A stretch of DNA of 64,000 nt from Planctomycetia bacterium (GCA_016191115.1 JACPPG010000023.1:1-64000); one strand, 5' to 3'; counted from the first letter of the stretch, positions 33,485 through 43,130 are shown. Program-made: numbers and translations. Notes: generated by a model from the sequence alone, not told the origin.

Positions 33485-34948
33485 ATGACCACCGTTTCGA
33501 CCGACACATCGCAAGCACTCGCCGCCGGCGACCGGCCGGCCTGTAAGCTGCTCGTGAATATCACGCACGGCTTTCAGGCGCGGATGCTTTTGCGCTCCGC
33601 GATCGCCGAGGCGCTGCTGGCGCGTGGGGCATCGTTGGTGGTCGTCTCGGCCAGCGCCGGCGAGGAATACTTCCGCCGCGAGTTCAGCCACCCGCGGATC
33701 GCGCTCGAGGAAATGCCCGACCGGTTCTCGCGCGTCGAGGCGCATTTGATCACGCTGCGGCAATATCTGCTGATGAACCCGTCGCTGGGTGGCACGCTGA
33801 ATTTCAAGAACGAGGCCTTCCGCCGCCAGGCGCCGAAGCGCTACTGGATCGCGCGGGCGGGCAACAGCGTGCTGGGGCGGATCACTCCGCTGCGGCGGGC
33901 GTACATGGCGGCCGAGGCCAAGCTGTTCGGCGGCTTTGAATGCGACGACATCCTTGCCCGCCACAAGCCCGACCTCGTCGTGACCGGCACACCGGGCTAC
34001 AACCGCAACGATATACACCTGTTGCGCGCAGCGCGACGGCTTGGCCTGCCGACGGCGTGCGTCATGCTGTCGTGGGACAACCTGACGAGCAAGGGGTACA
34101 TGGGGGGCGTGCCCGACCACCTGCTCGTGTGGAGCGACCTGATGGCCGACGAGGCCGTGAAGTACCACGACTACCCGCGGAATCGCATCCGCTGGTGCGG
34201 CGCAGCGCAGTTCGATCACTATTGCGGGCTGCGGGAGCGGTTCGACCGGCTGGCGTGGCGGCGGCAGCATGGCGTGCCCGACGGCCGGCCCCTCATTGTG
34301 TACGGCACGATCAATCCGGCGCTCATACCGCATGAGATCAACATCCTGCGGCAGATCGTCGAGCGGATGCGCGCCGGCGCGTTTCGCACGAAGCCCTACC
34401 TTTGGGTACGGTTGCATCCACAGGTGATCCGCGGGGCGTTCAGCACGTCGCTGGGACCGTTCCGCGAACTGGCCGGCGAGGACGCGCGGATCGAGGAGCC
34501 GGCGGTGCAATCGGACAAGCTGGCGTGGGACCTGCCGAAAGAGGATGCCGAGCACCTGGCGCACCTGATGGCCGCGGCCGACGTCGTGGTGACGCCCAAC
34601 TCGACACTGAGCATCGACGCCGCCTGCGCCGGGACGCCGATCATCAACGTCTTCTTCGACGGCCAGGAGCCGATCCACCGCGAGCTCTCGGCCGAGCGGT
34701 TCATGCACTACACGCACTACTCGCAGATCCTGGCGACAGGCGGCATCGCCAAGGCCATGACCATCGATGATTTCGTCCGCATGGCGGACGCCTACGTCGA
34801 GAATCCCGATTTGCACCGCGAAGGACGCGAGACGATCATCCGCCAGCAGCTTAACCGGCTGGACGGACAGGCCGGCGTGCGCACGGCCGAGCTGCTATGG
34901 CAGCTGGCCACCGCCCGGCGCGAGGAAATGGCCCGCGCGGCCGGGTAA
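33485..34948 (+). CDS. Putative GT-B-fold glycosyltransferase or surface-carbohydrate protein
   Basis: Predicted 487-residue soluble protein. The N-terminal half binds an unknown acceptor (LLVNITHGFQARMLLRSAIA). The C-terminal half resembles the nucleotide-sugar-binding domain of GT-B enzymes, with HLAHLMAAADVVVTPNSTLS, IDAACAGTPIINVFFDGQ and a weak resemblance to CDP-glycerol glycerophosphotransferases. No named family is clear by eye. ATG 33485 is chosen because the in-frame GTG at 33455 lies inside the palindromic repeat. It is followed by the formyltransferase gene after 10 nt. Confidence 0.65.
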   Translation: MTTVSTDTSQALAAGDRPACKLLVNITHGFQARMLLRSAIAEALLARGASLVVVSASAGEEYFRREFSHPRIALEEMPDRFSRVEAHLITLRQYLLMNPSLGGTLNFKNEAFRRQAPKRYWIARAGNSVLGRITPLRRAYMAAEAKLFGGFECDDILARHKPDLVVTGTPGYNRNDIHLLRAARRLGLPTACVMLSWDNLTSKGYMGGVPDHLLVWSDLMADEAVKYHDYPRNRIRWCGAAQFDHYCGLRERFDRLAWRRQHGVPDGRPLIVYGTINPALIPHEINILRQIVERMRAGAFRTKPYLWVRLHPQVIRGAFSTSLGPFRELAGEDARIEEPAVQSDKLAWDLPKEDAEHLAHLMAAADVVVTPNSTLSIDAACAGTPIINVFFDGQEPIHRELSAERFMHYTHYSQILATGGIAKAMTIDDFVRMADAYVENPDLHREGRETIIRQQLNRLDGQAGVRTAELLWQLATARREEMARAAG

Positions 34949-34958
34949 ATCATCCACC

Positions 34959-35804
34959 ATGAAGCGAATCGTCATCCTCACGGGCTCCGAGTTGCGGCAT
35001 ACGTTCGTGCGCATGGCGATCGCCGTCAGCCCGAAGATCGAGGTGCTGTGCACGTACTGCGAGGGGCTGGAGCAGAGCCTGCCGGAGACGATCGACGCCA
35101 CGGCGCCCGGCGCCGAGCTGCAGGCGGCACATGTCGCGGCCCGTGCCCGCAGCGAAGAGGATTTTTTCGCGCCGTTCGTCGCGCTTGTGGCGGATCGTTC
35201 GCGGCCCGAGTTCATCCCCAAGGGAGCGATCAACGACGGGCCGCACGCGGCGCGAATCGCCGAGCTTACGCCCGATTTGATCGTGGCCTACGGCTGCTCG
35301 CTCATCAAAAGCGACCTGGTCTCGCAATTCGCGGGCCGGTTCCTCAATCTGCACCTGGGGCTCTCGCCGTACTACCGCGGGTCGGGCACGAACTTCTGGC
35401 CGCTGGTGAACGGCGAGCCGGAGCACGTCGGCGCGACGTTCATGTTTCTCGACGAGGGAGTCGACACCGGCCGGGTCATTCACCAGGCGCGGGCCCGCGT
35501 CTTTCCCGGCGACACGCCGCACCAGATCGGCAACCGGTTGATCGCCGATGCCGCCGCGGCCTACCGGCTGTTGATCGAGCGGTTCGACGAGCTGGCCGAC
35601 ATGCCGCCCCTCGCCCAGCCGCCGAAGGCGCGGTACTATCGCCGCCGCGATTTCACGCCCGACGCCACGCGGCAGTTGTACGACAACTTCGCCGCGGGGC
35701 TGGTGGACCGATACCTGGTCGAACACGACGCGCGCGTGGCACGGGCGCCGATTATCGACAATCCTGCACTGGCGAGCACGGCCCCGCAATGGGACACAGC
35801 TTGA
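34959..35804 (+). CDS. Formyltransferase-family protein
   Basis: Predicted 281-residue protein with the formyl-transferase fold of Fmt, PurN and ArnA. The core segment NLHLGLSPYYRGSGTNFW supplies the Asn and His of the catalytic triad, and LDEGVDTGRVI supplies the Asp. The substrate is probably an amino sugar nucleotide with 10-formyl-THF as donor, because sugar N-formyltransferases are common in surface polysaccharide loci. The C-terminal tRNA-binding domain of Fmt is absent. The ATG lies 10 nt after the previous stop, so the two genes are probably co-translated. Confidence 0.85.
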   Translation: MKRIVILTGSELRHTFVRMAIAVSPKIEVLCTYCEGLEQSLPETIDATAPGAELQAAHVAARARSEEDFFAPFVALVADRSRPEFIPKGAINDGPHAARIAELTPDLIVAYGCSLIKSDLVSQFAGRFLNLHLGLSPYYRGSGTNFWPLVNGEPEHVGATFMFLDEGVDTGRVIHQARARVFPGDTPHQIGNRLIADAAAAYRLLIERFDELADMPPLAQPPKARYYRRRDFTPDATRQLYDNFAAGLVDRYLVEHDARVARAPIIDNPALASTAPQWDTA

Positions 35805-35826
35805 TACATTCGGTCGAGCAGCCTTC

Positions 35827-36783
35827 GTGAAGTTCATCATGTACCATTACGTGCGGCCGCCATGCCCGGAGCTGCCGTACTTCCGCTTTCTCGCGCTCGA
35901 TGACTTTTGCCGCCAGTTGGACTACTTCGAGCGCGAGTTCGGATTCGTGTCCTACGATGACTTCACCGGCGTGCTGGACGGGCGCGCGGCGGCGGGCAAC
36001 GGCGTCGTCCTCACGTTCGACGACGGCGTCGTGGACCACTACGCCCACGTGGTTCCGGAGCTCGTGCGGCGCGGCTTGTGGGGCATCTTTTACGTCCCCA
36101 CCGGCATGTACGCGACCGGCAAGCTCCTGGACGTGCACCGTATCCACTTCTTGCTGGGCCGGTTCGGCGGCCCGGCCATGATCGACGCCGCCCGCGAAAT
36201 CATCACCGACGACATGCTGTCGCACGCCCACGTCGACGAGTTCCGCCACATGACCTACGCGCGGCAAGTGAACGACGCCGCGACGACCGAGTTCAAGCGC
36301 ATCCTGAACTACTACGTCTCGTACGAGCATCGGGAGACCGTGCTGGACAAGCTGATGCGCCGCTCGCCGGCCGAGGATAACCTGGTGCGGCAATACTACG
36401 TCGAGCCCGCGCTTCTGGCCGACATCGAGCGGCAGGGCATGATCGTCGGCGGGCACAGCGTCAGTCATCCCGTGTTCAGCAAGCTGGACGAAGCCGACCA
36501 GCGGCGGGAAATCCACGACTGCTTCGATTTCCTGGACCGCGCGACAGGCGGCTTGCGGCTGCGGACGTTCTGCTATCCTTACGGCGGCTTCCACTCGTTC
36601 ACGCCGGCCACCGAGCGGCTATTGGCCGAGGCCGGCTGCCGGTTCGCACTCAATGTCGAGGCGCGCGACGCGGTGGACGCCGATTTTCGAAAGCGTCCGC
36701 AGGCGCTACCGCGGTACGATTGCAACGCTTTCCCCCACGGCCAAAGCCGGCTGCAAAACCAGCAATTAGCAACTAGCGATTAG
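35827..36783 (+). CDS. Polysaccharide deacetylase (NodB homology)
   Basis: Predicted 318-residue carbohydrate esterase family 4 protein. The metal-site motif LTFDDG contains D65-D66, and H210xxxH214 in GGHSVSHP completes the metal triad; RTFCYPYGG follows. It removes N-acetyl groups from amino sugars. No signal peptide is evident, so it may act on lipid-linked precursors in the cytoplasm. Polysaccharide deacetylases are regular members of exosortase-linked EPS loci. It starts with GTG. The last residues and stop codon lie in a dispersed repeat (36774-36794), so the C-terminal tail is not conserved sequence. Confidence 0.88.
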   Translation: MKFIMYHYVRPPCPELPYFRFLALDDFCRQLDYFEREFGFVSYDDFTGVLDGRAAAGNGVVLTFDDGVVDHYAHVVPELVRRGLWGIFYVPTGMYATGKLLDVHRIHFLLGRFGGPAMIDAAREIITDDMLSHAHVDEFRHMTYARQVNDAATTEFKRILNYYVSYEHRETVLDKLMRRSPAEDNLVRQYYVEPALLADIERQGMIVGGHSVSHPVFSKLDEADQRREIHDCFDFLDRATGGLRLRTFCYPYGGFHSFTPATERLLAEAGCRFALNVEARDAVDADFRKRPQALPRYDCNAFPHGQSRLQNQQLATSD

Positions 36784-36794
36784 CAACTAGCCGG
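36774..36794. repeat. 21-bp repeat, inverted copy of 31218
   Basis: Exact reverse complement of 31218-31238. It contains the stop codon of the deacetylase gene (36781-36783) and so encodes its final residues. Confidence 0.7.
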
Positions 36795-36805
36795 ATTAGA
36801 GGATG

Positions 36806-36893
36806 TTGTTTATCCGCAGATTACGCAGATTTCGCGGATAGTGAGTAAGAGAGGCGAACTTAATCTGCGTCATCTGCGAAATCCGCGGATCAT
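36806..36893. repeat. Palindromic CGCAGAT-type repeat
   Basis: Two arms rich in CGCAGAT/ATCTGCG units (36811-36839 and 36864-36893) can pair imperfectly, with a loop of about 25 nt. The element ends 6 nt before the ATG of the epimerase gene, so it occupies that gene's leader and may influence its translation. Confidence 0.6.
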
Positions 36894-36899
36894 TCTTGT

Positions 36900-37952
36900 A
36901 TGCGCGTCCTAGTCACCGGTAGCAGTGGACTGATCGGCTCCGAGGCCGTGCGGTTTTTCGACCGCATGGGCTTTGACGTGGCCGGCGTCGACAACAACAT
37001 GCGGGCCGATTTCTTCGGTCCCAAGGGGGATACGCGCTGGAACCGCGAGCGCCTCGAGTCCACCTGCCCGCGATTCCGCCACCATGAAGTTGATATCCGC
37101 GACCGGGCGGGCGTCGACGAGCTACTGCGGAAGGGGAAATACGAGCTCGTGGTCCACGCGGCGGCCCAGCCCAGCCACGACCTGGCGGCGCAGCGCCCCT
37201 TCGACGATTTCGACGTCAACGCGGTGGGCACCTTGAACATGCTCGAGGCTTGCCGCCGGCACTCGCCCGACGCCGTGTTCATCCACATGAGCACCAACAA
37301 GGTGTACGGCGACGGGCCGAACCACATCCGCCTTGCGGAGCTCGCAACGCGGTGGGACTACGACGACCCGCGCTACGAGCACGGCATCGCCGAGGATTTT
37401 TCGATCGACAACTGCCTGCACTCGCTGTTTGGAGCGTCGAAAGTGGCCGGCGACGTTCTGGCCCAGGAGTACGGCAAGTATTTCGGGCTGAAGACGGGCA
37501 TCTTCCGCGGCGGCTGCTTGACGGGCCCCGCGCACTCGGGCGTCGAGCTGCACGGGTTTTTGAATTACCTGGTGCTGGTGGCGCTCGCCGAGCGGCCGTA
37601 CACGATCTTCGGCTACAAAGGGAAGCAGGTCCGCGACCAGATTCACAGCCACGACGTGATCAACGCCTTCTGGAACTTCGCCCAGAACCCGCGGCCGGGC
37701 GAGGTCTACAACCTGGGGGGGGGCAAGGGGAACGCGGCCAGCGTGCTGGAGTGCATCGAGATGATCGCCGGTGCGAGCGGCAAGCGCCCGCAAGTCACGT
37801 ACAGCGACACCAACCGCATCGGCGACCACATCTGCTATTATTCCGACCTGCGGAAGCTCGAGTCGCATTTCCCCGGCTGGCGACTGACCTACAGCCTGGA
37901 CCGGATCGTCGACGAAATGGTCGAAGCCGTGCAGAAGCAGAACCGCGCATGA
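36900..37952 (+). CDS. SDR nucleotide-sugar epimerase (CDP-paratose epimerase-like)
   Basis: Predicted 350-residue extended SDR with the NAD motif [12 protein letters not shown] at the N-terminus. The segments [32 protein letters not shown] and [16 protein letters not shown] resemble CDP-paratose/tyvelose 2-epimerases and a related uncharacterised branch. The catalytic YxxxK is replaced by F177xxxK181 in [10 protein letters not shown]. The tyrosine may be supplied elsewhere, or the reaction may differ from a standard SDR epimerase. It overlaps the following methyltransferase gene (ATGA). Confidence 0.85.
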   Translation: MRVLVTGSSGLIGSEAVRFFDRMGFDVAGVDNNMRADFFGPKGDTRWNRERLESTCPRFRHHEVDIRDRAGVDELLRKGKYELVVHAAAQPSHDLAAQRPFDDFDVNAVGTLNMLEACRRHSPDAVFIHMSTNKVYGDGPNHIRLAELATRWDYDDPRYEHGIAEDFSIDNCLHSLFGASKVAGDVLAQEYGKYFGLKTGIFRGGCLTGPAHSGVELHGFLNYLVLVALAERPYTIFGYKGKQVRDQIHSHDVINAFWNFAQNPRPGEVYNLGGGKGNAASVLECIEMIAGASGKRPQVTYSDTNRIGDHICYYSDLRKLESHFPGWRLTYSLDRIVDEMVEAVQKQNRA

Positions 37953-38812
37953 CGACACAATCCACGACATTCGTCAACGACGAAGCGGCGCGGGTCTCCG
38001 GCGAGACCCTGGGGTTCAGCTTCGGAGCCAACTGGAAGAAGTTTCTCGTCACGGTCGACGAGCCGATCATCGGCTCCGCGATGCAGAGTTTTACGGCCTT
38101 CACGCATCTGGCGAGCCTTGCCCCCCACGAGTTTCTGGACCTCGGCTGCGGGAGCGGGCTGTCGAGCCTGGTGGCCATCCGGCTGGGCGCGCGCCGCGTC
38201 GTATCGGTCGACATCGATCCGCACTCGGTCGATTGCGTTCGTCGCCTTCGAGATCAGGAGAACTTGGGAGAAGATCGCTGGGCGGTGCATCACGGGTCGG
38301 TGCTGGACGAGGCACTTTTGGAGTCGCTCGGCCGGTTCTCCTACGTTCATTCGTGGGGCGTGTTGCACCATACAGGCGCGATGTGGCGGGCGTTAGCTAA
38401 CGTGGTGAAGCACAACGTCGAGCCGAATGCGCTCTTGCACCTCGCGCTTTACAACGCACATCGCAGCGCCCCGCGTTGGCTGCGGGTCAAACGGCTGTGC
38501 AACCGCTCGCCGCATATACTGTTTCCGCTTTTGAAGAACGGGTATCTGGCGCTCTTGTTCGGCAAGATGCTTGCACAGTTTCGCTCGCCGATCCGATTCG
38601 TTCGCGAGTACCACGCGACGCGCGGCATGAGCTTCGTGCGCGACATGGACGACTGGTTTGGCGGTTTGCCGTACGAGTACTGTAGCCCCGACCAGGCGCT
38701 CGATTTCCTGGCGGAGCGCGACTTTTCAATGCTGAGGATCAAAACCACACGGTCCTGCGGCTGCAACGAATTCCTGTTTCGCGCGGGGGGAGGTCTCGAT
38801 CCGGCGGCCTGA
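37949..38812 (+). CDS. Class I SAM-dependent methyltransferase
   Basis: Predicted 287-residue methyltransferase. Motif [21 protein letters not shown], covers about residues 62-81, and the acidic motif II is VVSVDIDP. A later segment [19 protein letters not shown] has the look of ubiE/Coq5-type motif III. It overlaps the epimerase gene by four bases and is probably co-expressed with it. It may methylate a sugar hydroxyl or the nonreducing end of a chain; the substrate cannot be inferred. Confidence 0.85.
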   Translation: MTTQSTTFVNDEAARVSGETLGFSFGANWKKFLVTVDEPIIGSAMQSFTAFTHLASLAPHEFLDLGCGSGLSSLVAIRLGARRVVSVDIDPHSVDCVRRLRDQENLGEDRWAVHHGSVLDEALLESLGRFSYVHSWGVLHHTGAMWRALANVVKHNVEPNALLHLALYNAHRSAPRWLRVKRLCNRSPHILFPLLKNGYLALLFGKMLAQFRSPIRFVREYHATRGMSFVRDMDDWFGGLPYEYCSPDQALDFLAERDFSMLRIKTTRSCGCNEFLFRAGGGLDPAA

Positions 38813-38822
38813 ACGCATCCTC

Positions 38823-40058
38823 TTGGTTTCCTGGGGTCTCCCGCCCTCGGTAACCGGCTCGTCGGTGATTGTCGAGAATCTGTCGCGACAGTTCCGACAG
38901 GACGAAATGGTCTTGGCCGGCCAGGTGTGGAGCGGCGCCGAGGGCTATCGGCGCGATGCTGCGCTGCCCACGATTCACTACGTCGGCCGGGAATGGACGT
39001 GGCCGAAACGCGGTCAACGCTTCGTCCGCTGGGCCCGGTGGCTAACGCTACGACGACTCGCGCGCAGCGTCGAACGCGTGGCCCGCGAGGAGGCGTGCGA
39101 TGCGATTGTCAGCATTTTTCCCAACGAGTTCTATCTCTACGCCGGCTACGAGGCGGCCCGTCGGCTGAAGCTGCCTTACTACCCTTACTTCCACAATACG
39201 TACCTGGAGAATCGCCGTGGCCTGCCGCTTCGGTTTGCCCGTTGGCTCGAGCGGCGCGTGTTCGAGGACGCGCCCGTCGTCTTCGTGATGAGCGAGGGGA
39301 TGAAGGAATACTACGAGCCGCGATATCCGGGCGTGCAGTTTGAGCCTCTGGTGCACACGTTCAACGAACCGATCCCCGATTTCGCGTCGCCGCCGGCGCC
39401 CGGCTCGCCGATCGGCCTCGCGTTTATCGGAAACTTGAATGAATCCAATGTCGACGCGGCCCGGCGGATGGCCCAGATGGTGAACCAGCGCGAGGACTGC
39501 CGCCTGACGACCTACTCCGGCACGCCCGACTGGTACTTCGCCAAGACCGGCGTCTGCGGTTCGCGGATCAAGCACACGCGCGTGGCGTACGACGAAGTGA
39601 CGCAGGCGCTCCGTTCGCACGATATTCTGCTGTTCCCGCACGGCTTTACGGGCGGGACGAGCGAGGCGGAGTACGCTACGATCTTCCCCACGCGAACGAT
39701 CGCGAGCCTGCTGGCCGCTCGGCCGATCCTAGCGCACACGCCCCCCGGCTCCTTCCTCACGCGCTGGCTTCGAAACCATGATTGTGCCGAGATCGTGGAC
39801 ACGCCGGACGTGCAGGCCCTGAGCGCGGCGTTGGATCGGTTGCGCGACGGCGCGGCGCGGCGCGAGGAGCTTGTCCGCAACGCGTTGGTGGCGGTGCGCC
39901 AATTTCATGCCCCGGCCGTGGCCGCGAATCTCCGGCGGATCTTGGCAGAGACGGGCGGCCCGCGGATTGACGGCGGCCGCCCCGAGCCCTCGTCCGCGAA
40001 GCGCACTGTCGCGCCAGAGCTCCCAGCGGCAACGGGCGCTAGAAGCCGCGACGGCTAA
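38823..40058 (+). CDS. Glycosyltransferase, GT-B fold (GT4-like)
   Basis: Predicted glycosyltransferase of about 411 residues. N-terminal VSWGLPPSVTGSSVIVENLS and the central and C-terminal segments VFVMSEGMKEYYEPRYPG, GLAFIGNLNESNVDAARR and GGTSEAEYATIFPTRTIASL fit a GT-B enzyme. The TTG at 38823 is the first canonical start. However, the frame continues upstream with residues [10 protein letters not shown] that resemble a normal GT-B beta-strand. A GGAGG box at 38789-38793 is well placed for the ATC at 38799, so the true start is uncertain. About 40 C-terminal residues are low complexity. Confidence 0.78.
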   Translation: MVSWGLPPSVTGSSVIVENLSRQFRQDEMVLAGQVWSGAEGYRRDAALPTIHYVGREWTWPKRGQRFVRWARWLTLRRLARSVERVAREEACDAIVSIFPNEFYLYAGYEAARRLKLPYYPYFHNTYLENRRGLPLRFARWLERRVFEDAPVVFVMSEGMKEYYEPRYPGVQFEPLVHTFNEPIPDFASPPAPGSPIGLAFIGNLNESNVDAARRMAQMVNQREDCRLTTYSGTPDWYFAKTGVCGSRIKHTRVAYDEVTQALRSHDILLFPHGFTGGTSEAEYATIFPTRTIASLLAARPILAHTPPGSFLTRWLRNHDCAEIVDTPDVQALSAALDRLRDGAARREELVRNALVAVRQFHAPAVAANLRRILAETGGPRIDGGRPEPSSAKRTVAPELPAATGARSRDG

Positions 40059-40137
40059 GCCCGACGGTTGGTTTGCGGCGATAGGTCGTTTGGCCGCCTG
40101 TTTCATCTTTTTGCATCTGCCTACTGCCTACTCTTCC

Positions 40138-42015
40138 ATGTGCGGCATCTGCGGCATTGCCTATCGCGACCCTCGGCGCCAGCCCGACGCAGCCGTGCTG
40201 CGCCGCATGGCCGCCACCATCCGGCATCGTGGCCCGGACGACGAAGGGTGCGAAGTGCTGGGGCCGGTGGGCCTGTCTTTCCGACGCCTGTCGATCATCG
40301 ACCTTTCGCCGGCCGGCCATCAGCCGATGGCGAACGAAGACGGCACGGTATGGATCATCTTCAACGGTGAGATCTACAACTTCCAGGAACTGCACGCTGA
40401 TCTGGTTGGCCGCCACCGGTTCCGCTCGCGCTCCGACACCGAGGTCCTCGTGCACCTGTACGAGGAGCGCGGGCCGGCGATGGTCGATGCGATCGATGGC
40501 ATGTTCGCCTTCGCGATCCACGACCGGAAGCGAAAGTCGCTGTTTCTGGCGCGCGATCCGTTCGGCATCAAGCCGCTCTTCTACGCACTGGACGATAACC
40601 GGCTGGTATTCGGCTCGGAAATCAAGCCGATTCTGGCATCCGGTGAGGTGTCTCGACAGGTTGATCGCTCGGCCCTCAACGATTATTTTGACTTCCACTG
40701 GATCCCGGCGCCGCGGTCGATTTTTGCCGACATCCGTAAGTTGCCGCACGCGCACACGTTGGAATTGGATCTCGACTCCTGGCAGAGTCGATCGCGGCGC
40801 TATTGGCGGCCGCGATATGCGCCGCAAGATGGCAAATCGCTCGACACGTGGGTCGACGAGGTCGACGAAGTGCTGGGGCGCTCCGTCAAAAGCCAGCTCG
40901 TGTCGGATGTGCCGCTGGGGCTCTTTCTCAGCGGCGGCATCGATTCCTCGCTCGTGACCCTCGAAGCGTCGAAGGCCGGTGGCGGCCCACTGCGAACCTT
41001 CACGATCGGCTTTGAAGACGACGCGCTCTCGGAAGTGCCCTACGCCCGGCAAGTAGCCGAGGATTTGAAGACCGAGGCCGTGTATCGAACGCTACCGTAC
41101 GATTCGCTCGAGCAGCTTCCGGCGCTCACGGAGTTCTACGACGAACCCTTCGCCGATCCGTCGCAACTGCCCACAAGTGCCGTCAGTCGCGTGGCGCGGG
41201 AGTATGTCACCGTGGCACTCTCGGGCGACGGGGGTGACGAGCTCTTTAGCGGCTACCGGCACCACAAATTGAGTAAGTCGGTGAGCCGCCTGGACGTAAT
41301 TCCGGCCGCCGTGGCGCGGGTCGTGTTCGGCGGTGTGGCGCGACTGGCGCCGGTTTCAACGCGGGCGCACGACTGGGGGCGGCGGTTCGCGCTATCGAGC
41401 GACGAACGCCGCATGTCGATCATCCGATTGCCGGGGCGCGAGCTGCGGGCCGACGTGTTGGCGCCCCACCAGCGCGAATGTCCCGAGGCACGACTGTGGC
41501 ATATGCGCGAACACGTCGCCGAGCTGCGCGGTTTACCACCGGTGACGCAGACGCAACTTTACGACCTGTTGATGTACCTGCCCAACGATATGCTCGTGAA
41601 AGTGGATCGGGCGAGCATGGCGTGCAGCCTCGAAGCGCGCGTGCCGTTTCTGTCGCGAGCCGTGGCGGAGCTGGCCTTCCGAATTCCGGAGCACGTCCGC
41701 TTCGAGGGGGCCACGGAAAAGCGCGTCTTACGGCGGCTCGCGGCCCGACGCTTCGGCGACACTTTTGCGCGCCGCCGCAAGCAAGGCTTTGGCATTCCGC
41801 TTCAATCGTGGATGGCGGCCGCGGCCCACGACGCGCGGCTGCAAGATCGCGTGCAGAACGGCCCGGCCGTTCACGCCGGGATGCTCGACGCGCAGGGCGT
41901 GGGCCGGCTGTTCGCCCGCGTCCGCCAGGGCGGCGGTCGGATACTGACCGACCGCAGTGACGAGTTGTTCGCGCTTTTAGTCTTCGACGCGTGGTGGAAC
42001 CGATACGCCGCATGA
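40138..42015 (+). CDS. Asparagine synthase-like glutamine amidotransferase
   Basis: Predicted 625-residue AsnB-type enzyme. After Met, Cys2 in MCGICGIAYRD is the Ntn-hydrolase nucleophile that frees ammonia from glutamine. The C-terminal synthase domain has the pyrophosphate loop LSGGIDSS around residues 264-271. In polysaccharide loci such proteins (WbpS type, and the amidotransferase of exosortase loci) are thought to amidate the carboxylate of a uronic acid. UDP-ManNAcA from WecBC is an obvious candidate here. The ATG at 40138 is fixed by the required N-terminal Cys. It overlaps the next glycosyltransferase gene. A second, divergent copy lies at 52039. Confidence 0.92.
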   Translation: MCGICGIAYRDPRRQPDAAVLRRMAATIRHRGPDDEGCEVLGPVGLSFRRLSIIDLSPAGHQPMANEDGTVWIIFNGEIYNFQELHADLVGRHRFRSRSDTEVLVHLYEERGPAMVDAIDGMFAFAIHDRKRKSLFLARDPFGIKPLFYALDDNRLVFGSEIKPILASGEVSRQVDRSALNDYFDFHWIPAPRSIFADIRKLPHAHTLELDLDSWQSRSRRYWRPRYAPQDGKSLDTWVDEVDEVLGRSVKSQLVSDVPLGLFLSGGIDSSLVTLEASKAGGGPLRTFTIGFEDDALSEVPYARQVAEDLKTEAVYRTLPYDSLEQLPALTEFYDEPFADPSQLPTSAVSRVAREYVTVALSGDGGDELFSGYRHHKLSKSVSRLDVIPAAVARVVFGGVARLAPVSTRAHDWGRRFALSSDERRMSIIRLPGRELRADVLAPHQRECPEARLWHMREHVAELRGLPPVTQTQLYDLLMYLPNDMLVKVDRASMACSLEARVPFLSRAVAELAFRIPEHVRFEGATEKRVLRRLAARRFGDTFARRRKQGFGIPLQSWMAAAAHDARLQDRVQNGPAVHAGMLDAQGVGRLFARVRQGGGRILTDRSDELFALLVFDAWWNRYAA

Positions 42016-43130
42016 ACCCGCGTCGCGTCGCGCTGTTCATCAACACGCTCGTGCACGGTGGCACGGAACGGAACGTCACCATGTTTTGCAAGCACATGGA
42101 TCGCTGTCGCTACGTGCCCCAGGTGTGGACGCTGCATCCGGGCGGCGAGTACGAGGAGGCCGTGCGAGCCGCGGGCGTCGACGTGCATTGCCTGAACCGC
42201 ACGGGCTCGTTCAGTCCCCGCTTCGCCCTTAACGCGGCGCGCCAGATCGCGCGGGTCGAGGCCGATTTGTTTCACGTGTTCTTGCCAGCGATCATGTTCT
42301 ACGTGGGGTTGTCGAAATCGCTATGCCGCGCACCGCCGCCGGTTGTCTACTCCGAGGCGACCACGCTGTCGGCCCGCGCGTGGCTGCGTCCGGTGCAAGC
42401 GTGGATGCTCCGCACGCAGTGCGCGGCCTACGCCGCCAATTCGCAATCGACCCGCGCGTTTCTCGCCGGCCACGGCGTGCCGGAGGACAAGATCGAACTG
42501 ATCGCGAACGGGCACGAGACGGAACGGTTCTGCGCGCCGGTCGACCGGAATGCGGTGCGCGCGGGAATCGGCGTCGAGCCTGCCGAGCGGCTGGCCATCT
42601 TCGTCGGCCGGCTGGTGGACACGAAGCGAGTCAACGATCTCATTGGCGCCGTGCACGGGCTCAACGGCGCCGCGAAGGGCCTGCGCGTCGCGATCATCGG
42701 CGACGGCCCCCAGCGCGGAACGCTCGAGGCGCAAACGCGCGAAGCCGGCCTCGCCGAGGTGATAAGATTCCTGGGCGTGCGGCGCGACGTGGTCGAGCTG
42801 TTGCGGAGCGCCGACTTATTCGTCTTTCCGTCGGAAATAGAAGGGCTCTCGAATGCCGTCATCGAGGCGGCCTTGGCCGGGTTGCCGATCGTGGGCTGCG
42901 ACGTGGCCGGCGTGCGCGACATCGTCGACGACGGGCGCGAGGCGCTGCTTGTCCCTCCGCGCGATCCGGCGGCCCTGGCCGCCGCGATCCGCCGCTATTT
43001 GGACGATCCCGCGTTGGCCGCCCGGCATGGGGCGGCGGCCCGAGAACGCGCCCTGCAAGCATATGCGATCCAAAATACGCTCAAGCGATTATACTGTGTC
43101 TATGACCGCGTGTTGGCCACCAGGAACTAG
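42012..43130 (+). CDS. Glycosyltransferase family 4
   Basis: Predicted 372-residue GT-B glycosyltransferase. The N-terminal strand VALFINTLVHGGTERNVTMF contains the glycine-rich loop, and the donor-binding half has LIANGHETERF, AIFVGRLVDTKRVNDLIGAV, VFPSEIEGLSNAVIEAALAG (with the E(x7)E signature) and LVPPRDPAALAAAI. The ATG at 42012 overlaps the stop of the amidotransferase gene (ATGA), so the two are translationally coupled. An in-frame ATG at 41991 is less likely because it lies deeper inside the upstream gene. Confidence 0.92.
   Translation: MNPRRVALFINTLVHGGTERNVTMFCKHMDRCRYVPQVWTLHPGGEYEEAVRAAGVDVHCLNRTGSFSPRFALNAARQIARVEADLFHVFLPAIMFYVGLSKSLCRAPPPVVYSEATTLSARAWLRPVQAWMLRTQCAAYAANSQSTRAFLAGHGVPEDKIELIANGHETERFCAPVDRNAVRAGIGVEPAERLAIFVGRLVDTKRVNDLIGAVHGLNGAAKGLRVAIIGDGPQRGTLEAQTREAGLAEVIRFLGVRRDVVELLRSADLFVFPSEIEGLSNAVIEAALAGLPIVGCDVAGVRDIVDDGREALLVPPRDPAALAAAIRRYLDDPALAARHGAAARERALQAYAIQNTLKRLYCVYDRVLATRN

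Noticed and set aside
33065-34816. 583-residue open frame on the - strand
   Set aside because: Antisense shadow of the Gfo/Idh and glycosyltransferase genes; long antisense frames are common at this GC content.
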